64,000 nucleotides of DNA from NCBI RefSeq assembly GCF_009017495.1, contig NZ_CP044990.1:2666001-2730000 (forward strand), in the 5' to 3' direction. Positions within the stretch are counted from its first letter, which is position 1. Every line of letters begins with the position of its first letter. Made by a program: the position numbers and the translations under genes. Below the pieces are notes generated by a model. The model made no database searches. It saw nothing but the letters and a program-made list of their open reading frames with translations, and was not told the origin of the DNA. This stretch comes from Deinococcus sp. AJ005. Its GTDB lineage: Bacteria > Deinococcota > Deinococci > Deinococcales > Deinococcaceae. Shown here piece by piece: positions 23,842-34,129 of the stretch.

Positions 23842-24738
23842 TCAGTCGCGTTCCAGCTTGATCTCCACGCCCTTGCCCTTGCGCTCTACCTTCAGTGAAG
23901 CCTCGTCGTCGCCCCGGCGGTAGTCGCTCTCGATCTTGTCGTTCTTGATCTTCAGCTTGGTCTGCACGTAGCCCTCGGCCTTCAGGCGCGCGGCGTAGCT
24001 GTCGTGCAGGGCGCGCAGGTCAGAGGGAGCGCTGACCACGGTCTGCCACTTGCGGGCGTTGCCCCAGGGGTTGCCGGGCTGCGTGGGCAGGGCAGGAACC
24101 GCCGCGCCCGTGCGGGCCACCACCTGGTAGAACGCCGTGGCGCTGTCCCAGGTGTTCTGCGGAACGGGGGTCACCACGATGCTCAGCGCCTGCGCCAGCC
24201 CCTGCTGACCCTTGACGTTCACGTCCGCAAAGCTGTTCTGCCCGCTCTTGAAGGTGGCGATCTGCTTCAGGTCCAGTTCGGTCTTGCTCGCCAGCGCCAG
24301 CACCTTGTTCAGGCCGTAGGGCGCGGCGATGTCGAAGGTGAAGGGATCGCCCGCCGCCGGAAACACCTTGACTGCATTGGCCTTCAGAAAGTTCGCGCCG
24401 CCCTGGTATTTGTTGGGCAGAATCAGGTCCACCTGACCGTTCGGGTCCACGTTGAACAGGTACACGTAGGCGTCCTGAGACACGCTGGCGTACAGGCGAA
24501 TCCGCTCGCCGGGGGCGTAGGACGGCGTGCGTGTGCCGCTGGTGTCGCGGTCCGTCCAGACCTTGACATCCACCGTGGTCTGCACCGGATTGACGATGAT
24601 GCTCTGCGCGCTGATCTTGGGTGCGGCCAGGGCTGGACCGCTGAGGCCAGCCGCCAGCGCAACGCTGAGGCCGAGGGCGATCTTGACCAGTGTTGACTTA
24701 GACAGTGTTGATTTGATGGGCAAGGGGAAAGTTTTCAT
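23842..24738 (-). CDS. Exported DUF4384 domain protein
   Basis: 298 aa. A signal peptide with a lysine-rich start and cleavage near PALA-APK (about residue 38) is clear. The body reads as DUF4384: [39 protein letters not shown], here a beta-sandwich found in surface or protease-linked proteins. The C-terminal 60 residues are charged ([20 protein letters not shown]) and could bind the cell wall or a partner. Function unknown; stands alone with its own terminator. Confidence 0.85.
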   Translation of the reverse strand: MKTFPLPIKSTLSKSTLVKIALGLSVALAAGLSGPALAAPKISAQSIIVNPVQTTVDVKVWTDRDTSGTRTPSYAPGERIRLYASVSQDAYVYLFNVDPNGQVDLILPNKYQGGANFLKANAVKVFPAAGDPFTFDIAAPYGLNKVLALASKTELDLKQIATFKSGQNSFADVNVKGQQGLAQALSIVVTPVPQNTWDSATAFYQVVARTGAAVPALPTQPGNPWGNARKWQTVVSAPSDLRALHDSYAARLKAEGYVQTKLKIKNDKIESDYRRGDDEASLKVERKGKGVEIKLERD

Positions 24739-25182
24739 ACCCTGAGTGTCGGACGCGGTGATGATCCGGGGCTGACCTGCGCGGTCATCTGGCGCACACC
24801 ATGTCGTGGCGGGTCAAAGGGAACGGGGCCAGACAGTGTCGTGAATGCGGCCCGGTTGCTGAAAAGTGGCTTGGCTTTCCACTGACGCGTGCCTCAGCAA
24901 AACTCTATGAATGGGTGCGGCAGATCCGCCTCTTGCCCCCGACCTACGGCCCCCGCAGACATGCGCTGGAGATTGATCCAGAATATTTGTCAAAAAAGCT
25001 GTTCAATTTTGACCGAACGGGCGGGCAAGCGTCCTCTCTACGAGCTGTAACAGTCATGGTCGTCTGTTCTGCCCAGGACAGTGAGTGAATTTCGCTGAGT
25101 ATCTGGGACTGGTACAGCTCCGAAGGAGAGAATGGAAGCATCAGGAGTCTCTTTTCCTGGCGCTGTACTTCGGACAGGTGCC
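24739..25182. other. 444-base stretch without a supportable gene
   Basis: An open frame at 24801-25088 lacks a ribosome site and any family pattern. GGACTGGTACAGCTCCGAAG (25106-25125) closely matches the right-hand part of the repeat at 41431-41578, so a worn repeat fragment may lie here. Confidence 0.4.
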
Positions 25183-25797
<615 letters not shown>

Positions 25798-25915
25798 ACC
25801 ATACCGTCCTGGCGGGCGGCGGCGCGTCCTCCTTCTGGACGGTGTGGCTGCGGGGGCCGCCTCCAAGCCGGGTCCAGGGCATTCGCGCTAGGATGCCGCA
25901 CTGAAAGGCCCCGTG

Positions 25916-26275
25916 ATGACTGCGACTTCAACCCCCATACCCCCCACCGACCCCGGCTTCCTTGACGCCCTGCGCCCTCTGCTGCCCGAGCTGAGCGTGG
26001 GCGCGCTGCTGGGTTTTGCCACCGCGCTGGCCGTGAAAGCCGTGGGGCGTTTTGTGCTGATCATCGTGGGCCTGCTGTTCATCGCACTGCAACTGCTGGC
26101 GTATTTCGACATCGTCACCATCAACTGGTTGCACCTGCAATCGGTGGCTGAACCCGCGCTGAAGCAGGGGGGCGAGCAGGGGGCCGCGTGGTTTCAGCGC
26201 GTGTTGCTGGCGAACCTGCCTTTCGCCGGGGCGTTCACGGCGGGCTTTTTACTGGGACTGCGAATACGGATTTAG
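25916..26275 (+). CDS. FUN14-family small membrane protein
   Basis: 119 aa with three hydrophobic segments, about residues 25-42, 45-66 and 98-115. The pattern ELSVGALLGFATALAVKAVGR and GLLFIALQLLAYFDIVTINW matches FUN14 proteins, widespread in bacteria with unclear function (the eukaryotic member is a mitochondrial membrane protein). ATG at 25916 directly follows an in-frame GTG; AAAGG precedes both. Divergent from the sigma factor gene. Confidence 0.82.
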   Translation: MTATSTPIPPTDPGFLDALRPLLPELSVGALLGFATALAVKAVGRFVLIIVGLLFIALQLLAYFDIVTINWLHLQSVAEPALKQGGEQGAAWFQRVLLANLPFAGAFTAGFLLGLRIRI

Positions 26276-26333
26276 GCGCACGCGCAGTCAGGTTCGGCGC
26301 TCACTCCCCATCTGCCGTCCCCACACCGATTGA

Positions 26334-27971
26334 TTAGCGACGGTCCCGATACCGCCGAATCAGCGTGTTGGTGCTGCTGTCATGCTCCAGCTCTGGCTCC
26401 ACACCTGCTTTCAGTTCCGGCACGATCTTCCCGGCCAGCACCTTGCCCAGTTCAACGCCCCACTGGTCAAAGGAATTGATGTTCCACACGGCCCCCTGCA
26501 CGAAGACCTTGTGTTCGTACAGGGCAATCAATGCGCCCAGCGTGCGCGGCGTCAGTTTATCGGCCAGCAGGGTATTGGTGGGCCGGTTGCCGTCGAAGAC
26601 GCGGTGCGGGGCCAGCGCTGGGTCCACGCCCTCGGCCAGCACGGCGTCCAGCGACTTGCCAAAGGCCAGCGCCTCGGTCTGCGCGAAAACATTGGCCATC
26701 AGCAGGTCGTGGTGGGGCGGACCATCCGGCGTGGGCAGCGGATTGAGGGTCTGGCAGAAGCCGATGAAGTCGCAGGGAATCAGCTTGGTGCCCTGGTGGA
26801 TCAACTGGTAAAAGGCGTGCTGGCCATTGGTCCCCGGCTGGCCCCAGATCACCTGCCCAGTCTGGTAATCCACCGCCTGTCCGTCCAGGGTGATGTGCTT
26901 GCCGTTGCTCTCCATGTCCAGTTGTTGCAGGTAAGCCGGGAAGAATTGCAGGTACTGGTCATACGGCAGCACGGCATGGGACTGCGCATCGAAGAAATTG
27001 TTGTACCAGACGCCCAGCATCCCCATCAGCACCGGGAGATTGCTTTCCAGCGGCGCGGTGCGGAAGTGTTCGTCCATGTCATGGAATCCGGCCAGCAGTT
27101 CGGTGAAGCCGTCCGGGCCAATGGCGAGCATCAGACTCAGGCCAATGGCGCTGTCCATGCTGTAGCGCCCGCCCACCCAGTCCCAGAACCCGAACATATT
27201 GGCGGTGTCGATGCCGAATTTCTGCACGGCGTCGGCGTTGGTGGAGACGGCTACGAAATGACGGGCGACAGCAGCGTCATCGTTCAGCGCCGCCAGCAGC
27301 CACGCGCGGGCCGAGGACGCGTTCGCCATCGTCTCTTGCGTGGTGAAGGTCTTGGAACTGACGATGAACAGCGTCTCGGCAGGGTCCAGATCGCGGGTCT
27401 TTTCCACCAGATCGGTGCCGTCCACGTTGGACACGAAGCGCACGGTCAGGTCACGCTGGGCGTAGTGCTTGAGCGCCTCGTAGGCCATCACTGGGCCCAG
27501 ATCGCTGCCACCGATGCCGATGTTGACGATATTTCTAATCGGCTTGCCTGTGAAGCCTGCCCACTGTCCGCCGCGCACCAAGTCGGCAAACTTCGCCATG
27601 CGGTCCAGCACTTCATGTACATCCGGCACGACATTATCTCCGTCCACCATCACGGTTGCGCCGCGTGGCTGGCGCAGAGCGGTGTGCAGCACGGCGCGAT
27701 TCTCGGTGACGTTGATGCGCTGGCCCGCGAACATGGCGTCGCGTTTGACCTCTACTCCGGTTTCATGCGCCAACGCCAGCAGCAGCTCCAGGGTCTCGTC
27801 TGTCACACGGTTCTTGCTGTAATCCAGATAAAGACCCGCGCCCTCGGCATTCAGGCGTTCGCCGCGCCGGTCATCGCCTGCAAACAGGTCAGCCAGCAGG
27901 GTGTCTTTCATCATCCGGTAGTGGCTAGTTAAAGCCGTCCAGGCGGGCATTTCGGTCAGGCGGGTGGACAT
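26334..27971 (-). CDS. pgi: Glucose-6-phosphate isomerase
   Basis: 545 aa, normal for the long bacterial form. It interconverts glucose-6-phosphate and fructose-6-phosphate in the cytoplasm. Signatures: [51 protein letters not shown], and near the end [20 protein letters not shown] with the catalytic histidine. ATG at 27971 has GGAGG six bases before; longer frames to 28178 are non-homologous leader. Single gene. Confidence 0.97.
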   Translation of the reverse strand: MSTRLTEMPAWTALTSHYRMMKDTLLADLFAGDDRRGERLNAEGAGLYLDYSKNRVTDETLELLLALAHETGVEVKRDAMFAGQRINVTENRAVLHTALRQPRGATVMVDGDNVVPDVHEVLDRMAKFADLVRGGQWAGFTGKPIRNIVNIGIGGSDLGPVMAYEALKHYAQRDLTVRFVSNVDGTDLVEKTRDLDPAETLFIVSSKTFTTQETMANASSARAWLLAALNDDAAVARHFVAVSTNADAVQKFGIDTANMFGFWDWVGGRYSMDSAIGLSLMLAIGPDGFTELLAGFHDMDEHFRTAPLESNLPVLMGMLGVWYNNFFDAQSHAVLPYDQYLQFFPAYLQQLDMESNGKHITLDGQAVDYQTGQVIWGQPGTNGQHAFYQLIHQGTKLIPCDFIGFCQTLNPLPTPDGPPHHDLLMANVFAQTEALAFGKSLDAVLAEGVDPALAPHRVFDGNRPTNTLLADKLTPRTLGALIALYEHKVFVQGAVWNINSFDQWGVELGKVLAGKIVPELKAGVEPELEHDSSTNTLIRRYRDRR

Positions 27972-28194
27972 GGAGAACCTCCGTGGGCAGGGGTGGGGGG
28001 CGGCAGAAACAGGGCGGTCTGAAACAGTCCACCGGAGCATAGCGCCCACCTCTGGGCCGGGGCCGGGGGCGTTCAGACACCCCAACCTGGCCCCAATCCG
28101 GCGCGGACCCCCCCGCTCCCTAAACGGCCCGGCCCTGGCCTGCCGCCGCACGCGCGTCAGAGCGCTGTGCCAGGGCATTTTCTAGACTCCAGCC

Positions 28195-28419
28195 ATGATC
28201 AGGTCCTTCGATTCAGGCAGACGGTGGAACCTCCAGAAAAGCACCGTGCTGGGCAGTCCTGAACTGCACGAGTTTCGCCCCGCCCCTCTACAGTCTCAGA
28301 CCACTCCCCTTCAGTTCTGCCCCGAAAGCCTGAACCGCGCCCTGCTGGCCGAGGAAAACCGCCAGACCCTCAAGCTGGTAGGCCGCCTGCGCTGGGCCAC
28401 CCAGACCGCAAAGAATTGA
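28195..28419 (+). CDS. Small hypothetical protein, leaderless
   Basis: 74 aa, no known family, ending LRWATQTAKN. TAGACT at 28183-28188 lies six bases before the ATG, the leaderless layout repeated elsewhere in this window, and this is the main support for it being expressed. No membrane segment or signal. Could be spurious. Confidence 0.4.
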   Translation: MIRSFDSGRRWNLQKSTVLGSPELHEFRPAPLQSQTTPLQFCPESLNRALLAEENRQTLKLVGRLRWATQTAKN

Positions 28420-28481
28420 GCCGGACCCTGGCAACCTTTCCCCCCCCCGCCGCGTAACAGGCAGCAGAGGGGGACTTTCTT

Positions 28482-28994
28482 GTGGGCATCTATCTGATCT
28501 GTCTGATCGTGGGCGGCGTGCTGTTCGGGCTGTCGTTGCTGGGCGGGCATGATGTTGGTGGGCATGACCTTGCCGCAGATCATCCCGGCTCGGGCGACAT
28601 CGCCTCGTGGTTCAGCCTGCGGGCACTGGTTAGCTTCGCCACGTTTTTTGGACTGGCGGGGGTGATGGGCGGGCTGATCGGGGCGTCCGTGACGGTGCAG
28701 TTCGTGATGGCGCTGGTCAGCGGACTGGCGGTGGGCGGCTTCACGGCGTATCTGTTCCGGCTGGCCCGCACGCGCGGCGAGGTCAGCGGCGGCACAGGAC
28801 GGCTGGCGGGGCGCACGGGCGAGGTGCTGATCTCGCCCGCACCGGGGCGTCCGGGCCGGGTGGCCGTGACCATTTCCGGGCAGGTCACGCAACTGGCCGC
28901 CCACAGCGACGACGCCCTGCATCCCGGCGACGCGGTGATCGTGATCGGTCAGCAGGGCGGCGTGCTGGACGTGAAGCTGTGGGACGGGGCATAG
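28482..28994 (+). CDS. NfeD-like membrane protein
   Basis: 170 aa. Hydrophobic helices at about residues 3-20, 45-66 and 70-92 are followed by a cytoplasmic beta-barrel of OB type (about 100-168: GGTGRLAGRTGEVLISPAPG, HPGDAVIVIGQQGGVLDVKL). This is the layout of NfeD-type proteins, which sit with SPFH/flotillin proteins or membrane proteases. No flotillin gene adjoins. GTG at 28482 follows AGAGGGGG. Confidence 0.72.
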   Translation: MGIYLICLIVGGVLFGLSLLGGHDVGGHDLAADHPGSGDIASWFSLRALVSFATFFGLAGVMGGLIGASVTVQFVMALVSGLAVGGFTAYLFRLARTRGEVSGGTGRLAGRTGEVLISPAPGRPGRVAVTISGQVTQLAAHSDDALHPGDAVIVIGQQGGVLDVKLWDGA

Positions 28995-29042
28995 GCGGCT
29001 GGACCCCGGCCCCATCTCCCCTTTGCGGCGTTACCCTGAAGC

Positions 29043-30581
29043 ATGACCACAACCCAGTCCAGTTCCACCCCCGACACCACAGCCGAGCTATCCATGACCG
29101 AACTGCGCCGCCGTCTGGGCCAGGTTTCTGATCTGGGCGCGGCGGAGGCGCTGATGTCCTGGGAGCAGGAAACCAGCATGCCCGACGAGGCCGCCCGCGT
29201 GCGGGGCCTGCAACTGTCCACCCTGGCGGGCCTGACCCACGCGATGTTCACGGATGAAAAAACGGGTGAGCTGCTGGACGCCGCCGCGCCGCAGAACGAC
29301 ACTGATCAGGCCATCGTGCGCGTGGCGCGGCGTGATTTTGAGAAGGCCACCAAATTGCCCACTGAGTTCGTGGAGGAGCGGACCCGCGCCCAGAACGAGG
29401 CGCACCACGCCTGGATCGCGGCGCGGAAAGGCAGCGACTTCGCCACGTTCGCGCCGCACCTGACCCAGATGATGGAGCTGGCCCGCCGCGAGGCCGATCT
29501 GCGCGGTTACGACGAACACCCCTACGACGCGCTGCTGGACAACTACGAGCCAGGGATGCGGGCAGGGACGGTCAAGACCATCTTCGCGGACCTGCGGGAC
29601 CGAACGCTACCGCTGCTCAGGCGCATCGCGGCGGCAAAGGACGCGGCGGATTACGGCGTGCTGACGCGGCCCTTTCCCGCCGAGGCGCAGAAAGCCTTCG
29701 CGTGGAAAATTGCGGGCGAGGCGTTCGGGCTGAACAGCTCCTTTGCCCGCCAGGACGAGAGCGCGCACCCCTTCATGACCAATTTCAGCCGCTCGGACCT
29801 GCGGATCACCACGCGGGTGGAACCGTACTGGCCCGCCTGCCTGTTCGGAACGTGGCACGAGACCGGGCATGCCATGTACGAGCGCGGCGTTTCCGGGCGC
29901 TGGGAGCGGACCCCGGTGTCGGGCGGCGCGAGCCTGGGCGTGCATGAAAGCCAGTCGCGGCTGTTCGAGAACCTGCTGGGCCGCAGCCTGCCGTTCTGGG
30001 AGCGCTACTTCCCACAGTTTCAGGCAGCCGCGCCGGAGGTCACCGCCGGGCTGGACGCGCAAACCCTCTACCGCACCGTCAACCGCGTCAACCCCAGCAT
30101 GATCCGGGTGGAGGCCGACGAGGTGACGTACAACTTCCACATCATGCTGCGCTTTGAGCTGGAATTGGCGCTGCTGGAGGGAAACCTGAAGGTCTCGGAG
30201 CTGCCCGAGGCGTGGAATGCCAAGATGCAGGAGTACCTGGGCCTAACCCCGCCGAACGACGCGCAGGGCGTGTTGCAGGACGTGCATTGGTCCGCCGGGC
30301 TGATCGGCTATTTTCCCACCTACGCGCTGGGCAACCTGCTGAGCGTGCAATTGCTGGAGGCGGCGCAGGCGGACGCGGCGATTGCACAGGGCATTCAGAA
30401 CGCCGAATACGCGCCGCTGCTGGCATGGCTGACCGAGCATGTCCACCAGTCCGGGCGCAGCCTGACGCCCACGCAGATCACCGAACAGGCCACCGGACGC
30501 CCGCTGAGCGCCGATCCATATGTGGCGTATCTGCACAGGAAGTACAGCGAGATTTACGGGCTGGACGGGGCGGAAAGCTAG
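29043..30581 (+). CDS. Carboxypeptidase Taq (M32 metallopeptidase)
   Basis: 512 aa, expected length for M32. The zinc motif HETGH lies in FGTWHETGHAMYERG with the downstream glutamate in LGVHESQSRLFENLLGRS, another M32 hallmark (HES/TxSRLFEN). It removes C-terminal residues from peptides in the cytoplasm and is typical of Thermus and Deinococcus. Leaderless: TACCCT at 29032 is five bases before ATG. A strong terminator follows. Confidence 0.95.
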   Translation: MTTTQSSSTPDTTAELSMTELRRRLGQVSDLGAAEALMSWEQETSMPDEAARVRGLQLSTLAGLTHAMFTDEKTGELLDAAAPQNDTDQAIVRVARRDFEKATKLPTEFVEERTRAQNEAHHAWIAARKGSDFATFAPHLTQMMELARREADLRGYDEHPYDALLDNYEPGMRAGTVKTIFADLRDRTLPLLRRIAAAKDAADYGVLTRPFPAEAQKAFAWKIAGEAFGLNSSFARQDESAHPFMTNFSRSDLRITTRVEPYWPACLFGTWHETGHAMYERGVSGRWERTPVSGGASLGVHESQSRLFENLLGRSLPFWERYFPQFQAAAPEVTAGLDAQTLYRTVNRVNPSMIRVEADEVTYNFHIMLRFELELALLEGNLKVSELPEAWNAKMQEYLGLTPPNDAQGVLQDVHWSAGLIGYFPTYALGNLLSVQLLEAAQADAAIAQGIQNAEYAPLLAWLTEHVHQSGRSLTPTQITEQATGRPLSADPYVAYLHRKYSEIYGLDGAES

Positions 30582-30594
30582 ACACAAGACAAGG

Positions 30595-30628
30595 GAACGG
30601 CCCGGAACTTAACGTCCGGGCCGTTTTC
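30595..30628. terminator. Strong bidirectional terminator
   Basis: AACGGCCCGGA and TCCGGGCCGTT form a perfect 11-bp stem with an eight-base loop between the convergent carboxypeptidase and 30639 genes; T-runs follow on the plus strand. Confidence 0.85.
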
Positions 30629-30638
30629 CCTCTTCCTT

Positions 30639-30890
30639 TCAAACTGCCTGTTTGCGCTCGGCCTGCGTGACCAGATAAGCGCGGGCCGCGCCCAGCCAGC
30701 TCTGGGCCAGCGCCGTGTTGGGGTGGCCGCGTTCGCGCAGGGCGTGGGTGCCCAGGCACAACTGGCGCTCCACGCGGCGCACGGCCAGCAGGCCGCCGTC
30801 ATTTTCCACTTCGATCAGGGTGTTTAAAACGGTGGTGGGGTGAACGTACCCCACGCGGATGCTCTCGGCAATCGTGTCCAGTGCGCGCAT
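30639..30890 (-). CDS. Small conserved-looking hypothetical protein
   Basis: 83 aa, mostly helical by eye: MRALDTIAESIRVGYVHPTT, then LNTLIEVENDGGLLAVRRVE. No known motif. It is divergent from ddrO, whose promoter region lies just upstream, and ends at the strong terminator. The frame is well supported by gene-like composition, the function is not. Confidence 0.6.
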   Translation of the reverse strand: MRALDTIAESIRVGYVHPTTVLNTLIEVENDGGLLAVRRVERQLCLGTHALRERGHPNTALAQSWLGAARAYLVTQAERKQAV

Positions 30891-31021
30891 AACTGTGGAC
30901 TCCTTCCAGCCCGAGGGGCCGCGAGGGGAAGTGTTTGGGAAAATCGACTTTGGAGAAAACCTTCTGCTGATTACGACTATAGCAGATCGGCGGGCGGCTC
31001 TGCAAGAACTCTACCCCCGTA

Positions 31022-31057
31022 TTCTGTATTGACCGTAGTGGGGAACGGTGTTACACT
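31022..31057 (+). promoter_or_regulatory. ddrO promoter with RDRM-like operator
   Basis: TTGACC (31029-31034) and TACACT (31052-31057) are 17 bases apart, a very good sigma-70 promoter. TTCTGTATTGACCGTAG (31022-31038) overlaps the -35 and resembles the 17-bp radiation/desiccation response motif (TTATGTCATTGACATAA-like), which DdrO binds to repress itself. The halves match only after shifting one base, so the site is imperfect. About 180 bases of leader follow (31058-31237) with no other recognisable element. Confidence 0.6.
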
Positions 31058-31237
31058 CCAACCAAGGCTGCCCGATTCTGCCCACAGGCAAACGCCCCCA
31101 CTTGGGGCCATGCCCGCAGAAAAAGAGCAGTCCCAGGCGGCACGCCGAATCTGTTTTCCCGCGTTCAGTACGCGAAGTCCAGTCATATGGGCAGGGGCAG
31201 AGCCAGTGAGGCCAAGCCGCAGCCAAGGAGGTGACAC

Positions 31238-31627
31238 ATGAAATTGCACGAAAGACTCCGCGAACTCCGTAGCGAACGCGGGCTGCGGCTCAAAGACGTC
31301 GCCGAGACCGCCGGGATCAGCGTCCCGTACCTCAGCGATCTGGAACGTGGCCGCACCAACCCCAGCTTAGAAACCCTGCAAACCCTGGCGGCGTCCTACG
31401 CCATCACGGTTCATGATCTGCTGGAGGGCGTCGAATTTTACGGCGCGTCCACCGAGGGATCCATGCCCAAAGGACTGGCCGATCTGGTGGCCGATCCCAC
31501 GCTGGGGCCGCAGATCACGCCCGACTGGGTGCAGACCCTGTCGCGCATCGAACTGCGTGGCAAGCGCCCGCGCGACAAGGGCGACTGGTACGAGATTTAC
31601 CTGCACCTCAAGCGCATCCTGAATTAA
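31238..31627 (+). CDS. ddrO: DdrO, repressor of the radiation/desiccation response
   Basis: 129 aa, the exact size of DdrO. The XRE helix-turn-helix covers residues 1-65 ([20 protein letters not shown] ... [17 protein letters not shown]) and the dimerising C-terminal part ends [13 protein letters not shown], as in D. radiodurans DdrO from memory. In Deinococcus the metalloprotease IrrE/PprI cleaves DdrO after DNA damage, releasing recA, ddr and ppr genes; the cleavage region near the C-terminal arginines ([10 protein letters not shown]) is present. AAGGAGG precedes the ATG. This gene is the best taxonomic marker in the window. Confidence 0.96.
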   Translation: MKLHERLRELRSERGLRLKDVAETAGISVPYLSDLERGRTNPSLETLQTLAASYAITVHDLLEGVEFYGASTEGSMPKGLADLVADPTLGPQITPDWVQTLSRIELRGKRPRDKGDWYEIYLHLKRILN

Positions 31628-31644
31628 GGTTGAGGGTGCAAGGA

Positions 31645-31684
31645 AAGAAGGCCGGAGACGTGGTTCTCTGGCCTTTCTTCTTTG
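31645..31684 (+). terminator. Terminator after ddrO
   Basis: AAGGCC-GGAGA pairs with TCTCT-GGCCTT, extended by GAAAG/CTTTC, and ends in TTCTTCTTT. Confidence 0.75.
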
Positions 31685-31740
31685 AGTGCATGAAGATAAC
31701 AGGGACCAGCGCGCAGAAGTATGCATGTTAGTATGCGTCT

Positions 31741-31983
31741 ATGACATACGATACGACGCAGCGCATCACCGCCAGTTTGCCGCCACATCTTGCCACCTTC
31801 ATCGACGATTATCAGCAACGCACCGGCACCAGCAAGAGCGAGATCATTGCGCTGGGACTGCGGGCCTTGCAGGAACAATTGCTGGCCCAGGAATACGCCG
31901 AATACGCCCGCTCTGGCGAGTTCGTTGATCTTGAGACGGGCGACGGGCTGGAAACGGGCGAGGGCGAGAAGCTGTGGCGTTAG
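31741..31983 (+). CDS. Ribbon-helix-helix antitoxin
   Basis: 80 aa: QRITASLPPHLATFIDDYQQ then RTGTSKSEIIALGLRALQEQ is a standard RHH/CopG DNA-binding fold, with an acidic tail (FVDLETGDGLETGEGEKLW) to bind a toxin. Leaderless: TAGTAT at 31729 lies six bases before ATG. GTATG...CATAC (31731-31749) is an inverted repeat across the start, a probable self-operator. The toxin gene follows after an unusual gap. Confidence 0.82.
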   Translation: MTYDTTQRITASLPPHLATFIDDYQQRTGTSKSEIIALGLRALQEQLLAQEYAEYARSGEFVDLETGDGLETGEGEKLWR

Positions 31984-32003
31984 AGCAGTTCTCCGAATTA
32001 TGC

Positions 32004-32027
32004 CACCGGAATAAAAGACTTCCGGTG
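32004..32027. repeat. Perfect hairpin in the gap between antitoxin and toxin
   Basis: CACCGGAA and TTCCGGTG form an 8-bp perfect inverted repeat. It lies within the 109-base gap 31984-32092, where this kind of operon normally has none. Confidence 0.6.
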
Positions 32028-32092
32028 ACTCCATTCTGCGTCCTACTCGACAAAAGTCACTCGCTCCGCTCAGTCGTAAAAATGGTCTTTTT

Positions 32093-32446
32093 ATGACAAC
32101 TGCTGTAGGGCTGATCCGGCGCGGCGACATTTTTCTGGTGGATTTCTCGCCAGCCCGCAGCAACGAGGCCGACTTTACCCGTCCTGCGGTGGTGGTCACG
32201 AACAACGCTTCCAACGCGCAGAATGTCGTGATTACGGTGGTGCCGCTGACCAGCAACACCGCGCGGGTATATAGCTTTCAACTGCTTCTGCCTAATGAAC
32301 GCACTGATCTAGATGCCGACAGTAAAGCGCAGGTGGAGCAGCTTCGCAGTGTGGCCCTCAGCCGCGTATTGCGCCGTCTGGGCCACATTCCCGAAGATCT
32401 GATGCGCGAATTGGACAGCAGGATTCGGCTGCATCTGGGGCTGTAA
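32093..32446 (+). CDS. mazF: MazF/PemK-type mRNA interferase toxin
   Basis: 117 aa. The PemK/MazF core is present: LIRRGDIFLVDFSPARSNEA, then RPAVVVTNNASNAQNVVITV and VPLTSNTARVY. These toxins cut RNA at short sequences. The ATG at 32093 has no ribosome site, and codons before GDIFLVDF are few, so the start is not certain. Partner antitoxin is the RHH protein 109 bases upstream. Confidence 0.87.
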   Translation: MTTAVGLIRRGDIFLVDFSPARSNEADFTRPAVVVTNNASNAQNVVITVVPLTSNTARVYSFQLLLPNERTDLDADSKAQVEQLRSVALSRVLRRLGHIPEDLMRELDSRIRLHLGL

Positions 32447-32515
32447 TTTTGCCCTTGCTCTAGTTTGGGCGGAGAGCGAAGTAGGAGCCTGGAGAGGAGT
32501 TGCACTGACTACCCC

Positions 32516-34129
32516 TCAACCCACCCGCACCCCACCCCTAGCCAGCAACAACGTCCCCGCACCCCACGCCCCCCCAATCAGCGCCAATCCAAAGGCCAGC
32601 GGCGGCTCGCTGAGGCTGGCGGCCACGGCGCTGAGGCCCAGCATCGCCCCCACCGCGTCGGGCACTGGCAGGCGCAGGCGGCGGGCCAGGGTGCGGCCCA
32701 GGTCATAGGCGCTGACGCTGAGGCCCACGGCCAGGATCACCACGGCCAGCGCGGCGGCCACCAGGGCAGGCCCCAGCAGCCCGGCCAGGGCCAGGGCCAG
32801 CGCGGGGCCACCCAGCGCAGTCAGCGCCAGCACGCCCAGCGCCAGCGTCCGCATGGGGGCGTGGCGCTGGCGGCGGGCCAGCGTGGGGGCCAGCCCCGCC
32901 ACGAACAGCAGCAACAATGCGCCCCCGGTCAGCGTGACGAAAATCTGAGGCCACGCGGCACTGCCCAGCCACCTCAGCAGCGGCCTGAAGGCAGCGGCGG
33001 TGGCCATCCCGATGCCCTGTGGCGGGGCCGTTTCCAGCGCGGCCAGATCGCCGGGGGCGTGGCCCAGCAGCGCATTCACGCGCCCGCTGACCTGTGCCCC
33101 CGGCTCACGTCGCACGTCGCCCAGCAGCGTGACCACCTCACCGTTGACCCGCGCGCCCGCTTCCAGGCGGATATGCCCGCCCACCGCGATCACATTGCCG
33201 TCCACCGGCCCGCTGACCACGATGTTCTGCCCGAAACGCACGTCCCCATGAACGGCCACGCTGTACAGCGCGGGCAGGGTCAGCACCGCGCTGAGGGCAA
33301 AGGCCCCCGCCCCGAACCGTTGCATGACTGGGCCGGGCCGCCAACTGACCAGCGCACTGGTGAGCAACAGCAGCGCCAGCCCCACCCCGGCCAGCGGCGA
33401 CACCTGGGCCAATAGGGTCCGCAACACCAGCGCCCCGGCGGCCAGATTGGGCCACACCGTGGTCACGGCCAGCAGGGTCAGCCCGGCCATCAATGCCACC
33501 ACCAGCGCCAGCGGGGCCGGGTTGTGCCGGGGCTTGAGGGGAGCCAGGAAGCCGTTTGCGGCGGGTGAAATGGGGGCGAGGCTGGGGAGAGGTGCTAGGA
33601 CGCTCTCCGCTTCCGGCTGGGCGATGCGGGCCACCACTGCCCCGGCCACCGAACGCGGCAGCACAGGCGCAGGCGTGCCCACCCGCCCGGCCCACGCGAT
33701 GTCAGAGGCGACGGCGGCGGCCACGCTGGACGGAATGGGAGGCGTCATCAGTTGCCGCGCCGCCCGGATGTCGCCCACCACACCCGCCGCAAGACTGTAG
33801 GGAAGTGTTGGGATGGATTGGGCTTGCAGATGACGGGCAGCAGCGATGTCTGCTGTCACAGCGTCCGCCAACGAATGCGGCAGCTCTGGCTGAGATGCGC
33901 TTAGGCGTACGCTCCAAGCCACTTCTGCGGCCACATCCTGCGCGCAACTGGCAGGCAGACCGGGCGGTGGCAAAGCGCTCAGATAGGCGGTAGTCGCTGC
34001 CAGCCGCAGCCGCCAGCGCGCCACCTCTTCCTGATTGGGCAACGCGTGCAATGCCTCGGTTTCTTCGGGGGTCAGCTCACCCTCAGCCTCGCGGTGGAGC
34101 AACTCCAGCCAGTCGGACGGGTCAGCCAT
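32516..34129 (-). CDS. Multi-pass membrane protein with bactofilin-like segment
   Basis: About 537 aa. Residues 1-50 are acidic (LELLHREAEGELTPEETEAL), like the start of anti-sigma/zinc-finger proteins but without the zinc ligands. Alanine-rich repeats (SVAAAVASDIAWA, SVAGAVVARIA, SLADAVTADIAAA) run to about 165. Several transmembrane helices follow, then a polymer-forming beta-helix stretch (about 320-360: VSGPVDGNVIAVGG, RLEAGARVNGEVV) and more helices. Bactofilin-like repeats plus membrane anchoring suggest a cell-envelope scaffold. GAGGGG stands before the chosen start. Confidence 0.78.
   Translation of the reverse strand: MADPSDWLELLHREAEGELTPEETEALHALPNQEEVARWRLRLAATTAYLSALPPPGLPASCAQDVAAEVAWSVRLSASQPELPHSLADAVTADIAAARHLQAQSIPTLPYSLAAGVVGDIRAARQLMTPPIPSSVAAAVASDIAWAGRVGTPAPVLPRSVAGAVVARIAQPEAESVLAPLPSLAPISPAANGFLAPLKPRHNPAPLALVVALMAGLTLLAVTTVWPNLAAGALVLRTLLAQVSPLAGVGLALLLLTSALVSWRPGPVMQRFGAGAFALSAVLTLPALYSVAVHGDVRFGQNIVVSGPVDGNVIAVGGHIRLEAGARVNGEVVTLLGDVRREPGAQVSGRVNALLGHAPGDLAALETAPPQGIGMATAAAFRPLLRWLGSAAWPQIFVTLTGGALLLLFVAGLAPTLARRQRHAPMRTLALGVLALTALGGPALALALAGLLGPALVAAALAVVILAVGLSVSAYDLGRTLARRLRLPVPDAVGAMLGLSAVAASLSEPPLAFGLALIGGAWGAGTLLLARGGVRVG

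Noticed and set aside
24801..25088. Possible small gene before the second sigma factor
   Set aside because: No ribosome site or leaderless box, no family; ends near a worn repeat fragment.
26382..27932. Long plus-strand open frame opposite pgi
   Set aside because: Antisense shadow of a complete pgi gene; no start signal and no motif.
32465..33415. Plus-strand Gln/His/Arg-rich frame
   Set aside because: Opposite the bactofilin-like membrane protein; composition is that of an antisense frame.
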